Assembly (NCBI GenBank): GCA_046154695.1
Contig: JBJXFI010000152.1
Coordinates: forward strand, 1-9,797
Direction of reading: 5' to 3'
Source of the DNA: DALYLB01 sp046154695
Lineage (GTDB): Bacteria; Acidobacteriota; Blastocatellia; RBC074
Length of the DNA: 9,797 nucleotides
Below are positions 6,212-9,797 of this stretch, piece by piece; position 1 is the stretch's first letter, and every line of letters starts with the position of its first letter. The translations under genes and the position numbers were made by a program. The notes under the pieces are model-generated. The model was not told the origin of the DNA. It saw only the letters and a program-made list of their open reading frames with translations, and did not search any database.

Positions 6212-7041
6212 GCCAATCGGATCAGACGACAGCGAGTGGGTCGAAGGAGAAGGCATTTCTATATGACCTCTACATCGTCCCCCTGTGGCGGGAGCGATTT
6301 GACCGGATCCTCGACGAAGAGATCAAACTGCCCGGGGAGGGAAAGCTGCTGGACGCCGGCTGCGGAACGGGCGGATACACCGTGGAGATGGCGCATCGGG
6401 CCGGCGCCAGGGTCGAGGTCGTCGGAATTGACGACAGCGCGGAGCGGATCGCCATCGCGCGCGGCAAGGCGGAAGTTGCGTATCTCAAGCGGGCGGTCTT
6501 TCATCAGGGGTCGATGATCGCCCTCGGGGCGCTCGATGAGGAGTTCGACCTCGCCGTCGGAGACGGCTCGATGCTGCCCGCCGAGGATCTCGGGGAAGTC
6601 TTCGCCGAGATCGCCCGCGTAGCCAAACCGAACGCCGTCGTCTGTATGAAACTCACCACCCGCGGGAGCTTCGATGAATTCTTCTCGCTCTATTGGGAGG
6701 CGCTCTATGAGCTCGAACTCACCCGCTTTACGCCGCAACTCGAGGGCCTGATCATCGAGCGGCCGGCCATCGGCGATGCCGAAGACGCCGCGCGCGCCGC
6801 CGGATGGAAACAGGTCCGCAGCGTCACCCGGAAGGAACAATTCGAGTTTGGCGATGCGGCCGCCTTCTTCGCATCTCCCCTGATTGAAACCGCCTTCCTG
6901 GAAGACTGGATGGCCATCCTTCCGGATGAAAAGACGCGAGGCCGGGTCCGCCGGCAACTGCTCGCCATCATCGATCGGGAGCGCCACGGACTGGCCTTCG
7001 ATGTGTCGGTCAAGGCGACCCTTGTCATCGGCCAAAAATGA
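6208..7041 (+). CDS. Class I SAM-dependent methyltransferase
   Basis: 277 aa. A Rossmann-type methyltransferase core is recognisable: motif I LDAGCGTGG at 48-56 binds the SAM glycine loop, VVGID at 71-75 ends in the acidic residue that usually contacts the SAM ribose, FDLAVGDGSM at 113-122 fits motif IV, and a helix with EIARVAKPNAVV at 134-145 follows, as in UbiE-like (type 11/25) enzymes. The C-terminal part (about 150-277) is aromatic and charged and presumably shapes the substrate site. The substrate cannot be told from sequence. It is the last gene of the malQ cluster, 31 nt after the STAS stop. GGAAGG at 6186-6191 is 16 nt from the ATG, too far for a good ribosome binding site, so translation may depend on coupling. 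No nearby in-frame alternative start exists; the next Met is residue 61. Confidence 0.85.
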   Translation: MSQSDQTTASGSKEKAFLYDLYIVPLWRERFDRILDEEIKLPGEGKLLDAGCGTGGYTVEMAHRAGARVEVVGIDDSAERIAIARGKAEVAYLKRAVFHQGSMIALGALDEEFDLAVGDGSMLPAEDLGEVFAEIARVAKPNAVVCMKLTTRGSFDEFFSLYWEALYELELTRFTPQLEGLIIERPAIGDAEDAARAAGWKQVRSVTRKEQFEFGDAAAFFASPLIETAFLEDWMAILPDEKTRGRVRRQLLAIIDRERHGLAFDVSVKATLVIGQK

Positions 7042-7046
7042 TCCTG

Positions 7047-7076
7047 TTGACCCTGCCTTGCCTGCTCGGATACACT
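7047..7076 (+). promoter_or_regulatory. Candidate promoter for the glycosyltransferase pair
   Basis: TTGACC (7047-7052, 5/6) is followed after 18 nt by TACACT (7071-7076, 4/6). It starts 5 nt after the methyltransferase stop. Transcription from about 7083 would give a leader of roughly 158 nt before the GT2 start at 7241. A weak stem TGAGGG/CCCTCA (7076-7081 with 7101-7106) follows, without a convincing T-run. No clear terminator for the upstream operon is seen, so read-through is possible. Confidence 0.35.
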
Positions 7077-7199
7077 GAGGGGTGTCGTTGAGCAGGCTCT
7101 CCCTCATTTGCCCAACCTTAATGAGGCCTGTGCATCACGCGGAATCGGTTGTTCCTGGAAAAGAAAGGCCGAGACAGATCTTGTCTTCTCAATGACGCG

Positions 7200-7227
7200 A
7201 TGAATCCGGCATTTATGGATTCATTTT
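7200..7227 (+). promoter_or_regulatory. Hairpin plus T-run just before the GT2 start
   Basis: ATGAATCC (7200-7207) pairs perfectly with GGATTCAT (7217-7224) across a 9-nt loop, and the arm runs into TTTT (7224-7227). It ends 13 nt before the GT2 ATG. The stem is AT-rich, so it would be a weak terminator or attenuator; it could also affect ribosome access. Confidence 0.35.
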
Positions 7228-7240
7228 CATCAGGCAATTC

Positions 7241-8428
7241 ATGTGGAACCACCCGATTATTTGTCATTTCCTGGGTCTGTGTCTGATTCTGGACGCGCTG
7301 CTTCGCACCATGTTATTGCTGCTCCGAGGCATCGCTCCCGGATCCGTGCCCGGTTTGATGGGGCGAGAGCGGATCTCCGCGCGCGGCTGCGCGCTGTTGA
7401 TCGCCGCGCACAATGAAGCGGGCACGATTGGGCCGACGGTGGCGCGTCTTCGGGAGCGGTTGGAGGAATGGCCGGAGAGCCGGATCTGGGTCGTGGCCGA
7501 CAGGTGTTCGGATGCCACGGCCGAGGAGGCGGGGCGGGCGGGGGCGCAGGTTGTCTTTCGCGGCTCGGGGGAATTGGGAAAATGCGCGGTCATCACGTGG
7601 TGGCTGCGAGAATACGAGGCGGAGTGGCGGGCGCGTGACGCGGTTCTGATCCTCGATGCGGACAGTCGAATGGCCCCAGGAAGCCTGCGCGCGCTCCGGG
7701 AGGCCATGCTGAAAGGCGGGGCCGAGGTCGCTCAGGCATTCGTCGCTCCGCTTTCCGACACGGGCTCCGGGCGAATGGCCGGCTGGTCGGAAGTGCTGAT
7801 GCAGCGGATCGACGATGAGGCGCGGCGTCGCTGCGGATGGTCGGTCCCCTTGCGCGGAACAGGAATGGCGTTTCGAGGCGAGCGGCTCGCGGAGATCGCC
7901 CCCCGATTGCATACGCTCGCGGAAGATCTTGAAATGGATGTTCTGCTGGCTGCGCGCGGCGTCCAGGTTCGCTTCGTTCCCGAGGCGGTCATCCATGACC
8001 CCAAACCGCGGCAGGCTGCCGGGGCGTCGCGGCAGCGCGCCAGGTGGCTGCGGGGACAACTCCAGGTGCTTGGCGGATATTGGCGGGAGATCGGGCGCGC
8101 GCTGGCCTCCGGCGGACTCGGCGCCTTCTTTCTGCTCTGCCCGTTGATGATGCGCCCCAAAATCGCCTTCATCGGACTACGGCTCGCCGGCTCGGGCCTC
8201 TCCCTTTTCATTTCCGGAGCCGCCGGTCGAATTCTTTTCGCATGGACGATCTCAGGGCTCTTGATGGATGCCCTCTATTATCTTGCGGGAGCCGGCTTCG
8301 TCGACGACCCCCGGCGCTATTTAATCGATCTCTTGACCGCCCCCCGATACGCCGTTATGTGGCTTCACAGTTTGCTGCTGACGTTCTCTAAGCACCGTCA
8401 GAAGATCTGGCTGCGCGCGGGAAGGTGA
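7241..8428 (+). CDS. Membrane-associated family 2 glycosyltransferase
   Basis: 395 aa. GT2 enzymes use nucleotide-sugars at the inner face of the cytoplasmic membrane. An N-terminal hydrophobic segment (about 7-29) is followed by the GT-A domain: AAHNEA at 55-60, VVADRCSDAT at 84-93 in the nucleotide-binding position, LDADS at 138-142 as the DXD metal site, AEDLEMD at 227-233 with the ED acid pair, and QRARW at 265-269, the (Q/R)xxRW motif of processive and related GT2 enzymes. Several hydrophobic segments follow (about 292-312, 316-350 and 365-382), suggesting a membrane-embedded C-terminus. Together these suggest a polysaccharide- or glycolipid-building enzyme; the sugar is not known. The ribosome binding site is weak (AGG 7 nt upstream). 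A second glycosyltransferase follows on the same strand after 86 nt. Confidence 0.88.
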   Translation: MWNHPIICHFLGLCLILDALLRTMLLLLRGIAPGSVPGLMGRERISARGCALLIAAHNEAGTIGPTVARLRERLEEWPESRIWVVADRCSDATAEEAGRAGAQVVFRGSGELGKCAVITWWLREYEAEWRARDAVLILDADSRMAPGSLRALREAMLKGGAEVAQAFVAPLSDTGSGRMAGWSEVLMQRIDDEARRRCGWSVPLRGTGMAFRGERLAEIAPRLHTLAEDLEMDVLLAARGVQVRFVPEAVIHDPKPRQAAGASRQRARWLRGQLQVLGGYWREIGRALASGGLGAFFLLCPLMMRPKIAFIGLRLAGSGLSLFISGAAGRILFAWTISGLLMDALYYLAGAGFVDDPRRYLIDLLTAPRYAVMWLHSLLLTFSKHRQKIWLRAGR

Positions 8429-8514
8429 CTGCCGCGGCCCTTCGACAGAGAGGCGCTGTCCCCCTTCATTGACTCCCTGTCGGGAAAGATGGAACGGCTA
8501 CACACAGAACGACA

Positions 8515-9753
8515 ATGAAGATTCTTTTTCCCTATCTTGCAAGATGGCGGTCGGCGAATCGAAGCCGGTATCACCAATTGCTTTCCCATCTCTGTGAGTT
8601 CGGCCATCAGGTCTATGTGCTCACGGCGCCCGAGATGGCCGTGAACGACATCAGCGCGAGGGATCTCGCCCCTTCCGAGCGGGAATTGCCGGCCGGATTG
8701 ACTCTCAGCGAGCTCCATGCGCCCCAGGCGCTCCGGTCCTTCTGGAAAAAGCGGATTCCCCGGACAAAGCTTTTCAAAAAGGGGATCATCTCCCTCACAT
8801 CGATTCATCAGATTCGCCGGTTCATCTCCAGAGAGAAGATCGACATTCTTCTTGTCTATAATTTGCCGCAGGCCCCTTTGCTTCACGACGTCGATTGCGA
8901 CACCCATTTCGATCTGGCGGACGATCTGGTCGCGATGATGCAGGTCGAGCATGGCGTGATCGCGCGATGCGGCGGCATGATGGCCGCGCGCGCCGTGCAG
9001 GACTATATGCTCAATCGCGCGCGGACCGTCACCGTGGCCTCGAGTGTTCTCAAATCACAGATCAAACGCCCGTTGATGATGCTGCCGAACGGGGCGGATG
9101 TGGTCGAACTGGACCAGGCGGACGGGTCGGCCTGGCGATCGAGAGGGATGGGGCCGACCGTCGGATTTGTCGGCGCGTTCGAATACTGGGTCGATTTCGA
9201 TCTCGTTCTGAGCGTCGCCCGGCGGCTTCCGCGCGTCAACTTTCTGCTCGTCGGCGGCGGGCGCAAGCTGGCGTATGTGAAAGACCGCATCGCCGCCCTC
9301 GGGCTGACGAACGTGATTCTGACGGGGGCGACTCCCTATTCCCAGGCGATGGATTATGTCGCCGGGATGGACGTCTGTATTCTGCCCTTCACGCATCACG
9401 CGGTCTCGGATGGCTCCTGCCCGCTCAAACTCTTCGAATACGCGGCGATGCGAAAACCGATCGTCAGCACCGTCACGCGCGAGGTGCAGCATATCGGCAA
9501 GGGCTGGGTGGCCTTTGCCGACGACGAAGCCGATTTTGCCGGCGCCATCGAGTCCTTTCTCGCCGATCAACGAACGGCCATTCAGGTCGGCGACGCCGGC
9601 CGAACCCTTGTCGAACAGCTCTATAACTGGCCCAAACTCGCCCGCCAGTTCGAAAAGATGCTGATTAACCGCACCGTCCCGAGCTTCGAGGCGGCCTCCG
9701 CCCACCGCATCGTGCTCGAAACCCTTCAGTCCGAATTCAAACCGCTGCAATAG
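8515..9753 (+). CDS. GT-B fold glycosyltransferase (GT4-like)
   Basis: 412 aa, a normal length for a retaining GT-B glycosyltransferase. The N-terminal acceptor domain has MKILFPYLARW, a helix SRYHQLLSHLCEFGHQV (17-33) typical of the family, and VYVLT. The C-terminal donor domain begins near 188 with MLPNGADV (189-196), GFVGAFEYWVDFD (217-229), NFLLVGGG (242-249) and VILTG (267-271), then SCPLKLFEYAAMRKPIV (301-317). In that last block Glu308 occupies the conserved glutamate position that contacts the donor sugar nucleotide in GT4 enzymes. No signal peptide or membrane segment is seen. No clear Shine-Dalgarno site precedes the ATG, so the start is less certain, but the N-terminal residues fit the family's first strand well. 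It is probably co-transcribed with the GT2 gene for surface or exopolysaccharide assembly, by inference. Confidence 0.88.
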   Translation: MKILFPYLARWRSANRSRYHQLLSHLCEFGHQVYVLTAPEMAVNDISARDLAPSERELPAGLTLSELHAPQALRSFWKKRIPRTKLFKKGIISLTSIHQIRRFISREKIDILLVYNLPQAPLLHDVDCDTHFDLADDLVAMMQVEHGVIARCGGMMAARAVQDYMLNRARTVTVASSVLKSQIKRPLMMLPNGADVVELDQADGSAWRSRGMGPTVGFVGAFEYWVDFDLVLSVARRLPRVNFLLVGGGRKLAYVKDRIAALGLTNVILTGATPYSQAMDYVAGMDVCILPFTHHAVSDGSCPLKLFEYAAMRKPIVSTVTREVQHIGKGWVAFADDEADFAGAIESFLADQRTAIQVGDAGRTLVEQLYNWPKLARQFEKMLINRTVPSFEAASAHRIVLETLQSEFKPLQ

Positions 9754-9797
9754 ATCGACCGGCGCCGGGACGCCCGCAAAACACGAAGTCCGGAACC

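Noticed and set aside
8429..8514. Small inverted repeats GACAG/CTGTC and TCCC/GGGA between the two glycosyltransferases
   Set aside because: Stems of 4-5 bp without a T-run are expected by chance in GC-rich spacer DNA; not a supported terminator or regulator.
9754..9797. Palindromic CCGGCGCCGG after the last glycosyltransferase
   Set aside because: Only 10 nt, no loop and no T-run; the window ends before any terminator could be judged.

Overview
The window looks like chromosomal DNA of a GC-rich Gram-negative bacterium, most likely an acidobacterium (Solibacter or Blastocatellia-like). The best lineage evidence is the minus-strand gene at the left. Its N-terminal region matches the paralogous 'Solibacter usitatus C-terminal' family (TIGR03437), which is expanded in Acidobacteriota. 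This placement comes from motif recognition, not from a database search.

Layout. Positions 1-182 hold an inverted array of a 9-bp repeat and a strong intrinsic terminator. Positions 183-1895 (minus strand) encode a secreted TIGR03437 protein with two pre-peptidase C-terminal (PPC) domains. Positions 1896-2314 are a divergent intergenic region containing candidate promoters for both directions and, between them, a 137-bp near-perfect palindrome. Positions 2315-7041 (plus strand) form a tight four-gene cluster: malQ (4-alpha-glucanotransferase), a type I pullulanase (debranching enzyme), a STAS-domain anti-anti-sigma-like protein and a class I SAM-dependent methyltransferase. Positions 7042-7240 are a short intergenic region with a possible promoter and a hairpin. 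Positions 7241-9753 encode two glycosyltransferases: a membrane-anchored GT2 enzyme and a GT-B fold (GT4-like) enzyme. The last 44 bases hold no recognisable feature.

How the genes fit together. MalQ and the pullulanase are a classic intracellular pair for breaking down glycogen or maltodextrin: the pullulanase cuts alpha-1,6 branches and MalQ disproportionates the linear glucans. Gaps of 9, 10 and 31 nt to the next genes suggest one transcript with the STAS protein and the methyltransferase, whose link to glucan metabolism is unclear. The STAS and methyltransferase genes are joined by a 12-codon mini-ORF that overlaps the stop of one and the start of the other through two ATGA quadruplets, which may be a translational-coupling relay. 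The two glycosyltransferases probably belong to a separate unit making an exopolysaccharide or another surface glycoconjugate.

Most of the window is ordinary metabolic and envelope gene content. The items most worth a second look are the palindrome, the ATGA relay, and the presence of a STAS regulator and a methyltransferase in a glycogen-degradation operon. I found no phage, CRISPR, insertion sequence or RNA gene, and nothing that clearly amounts to a new defence or biosynthetic system.
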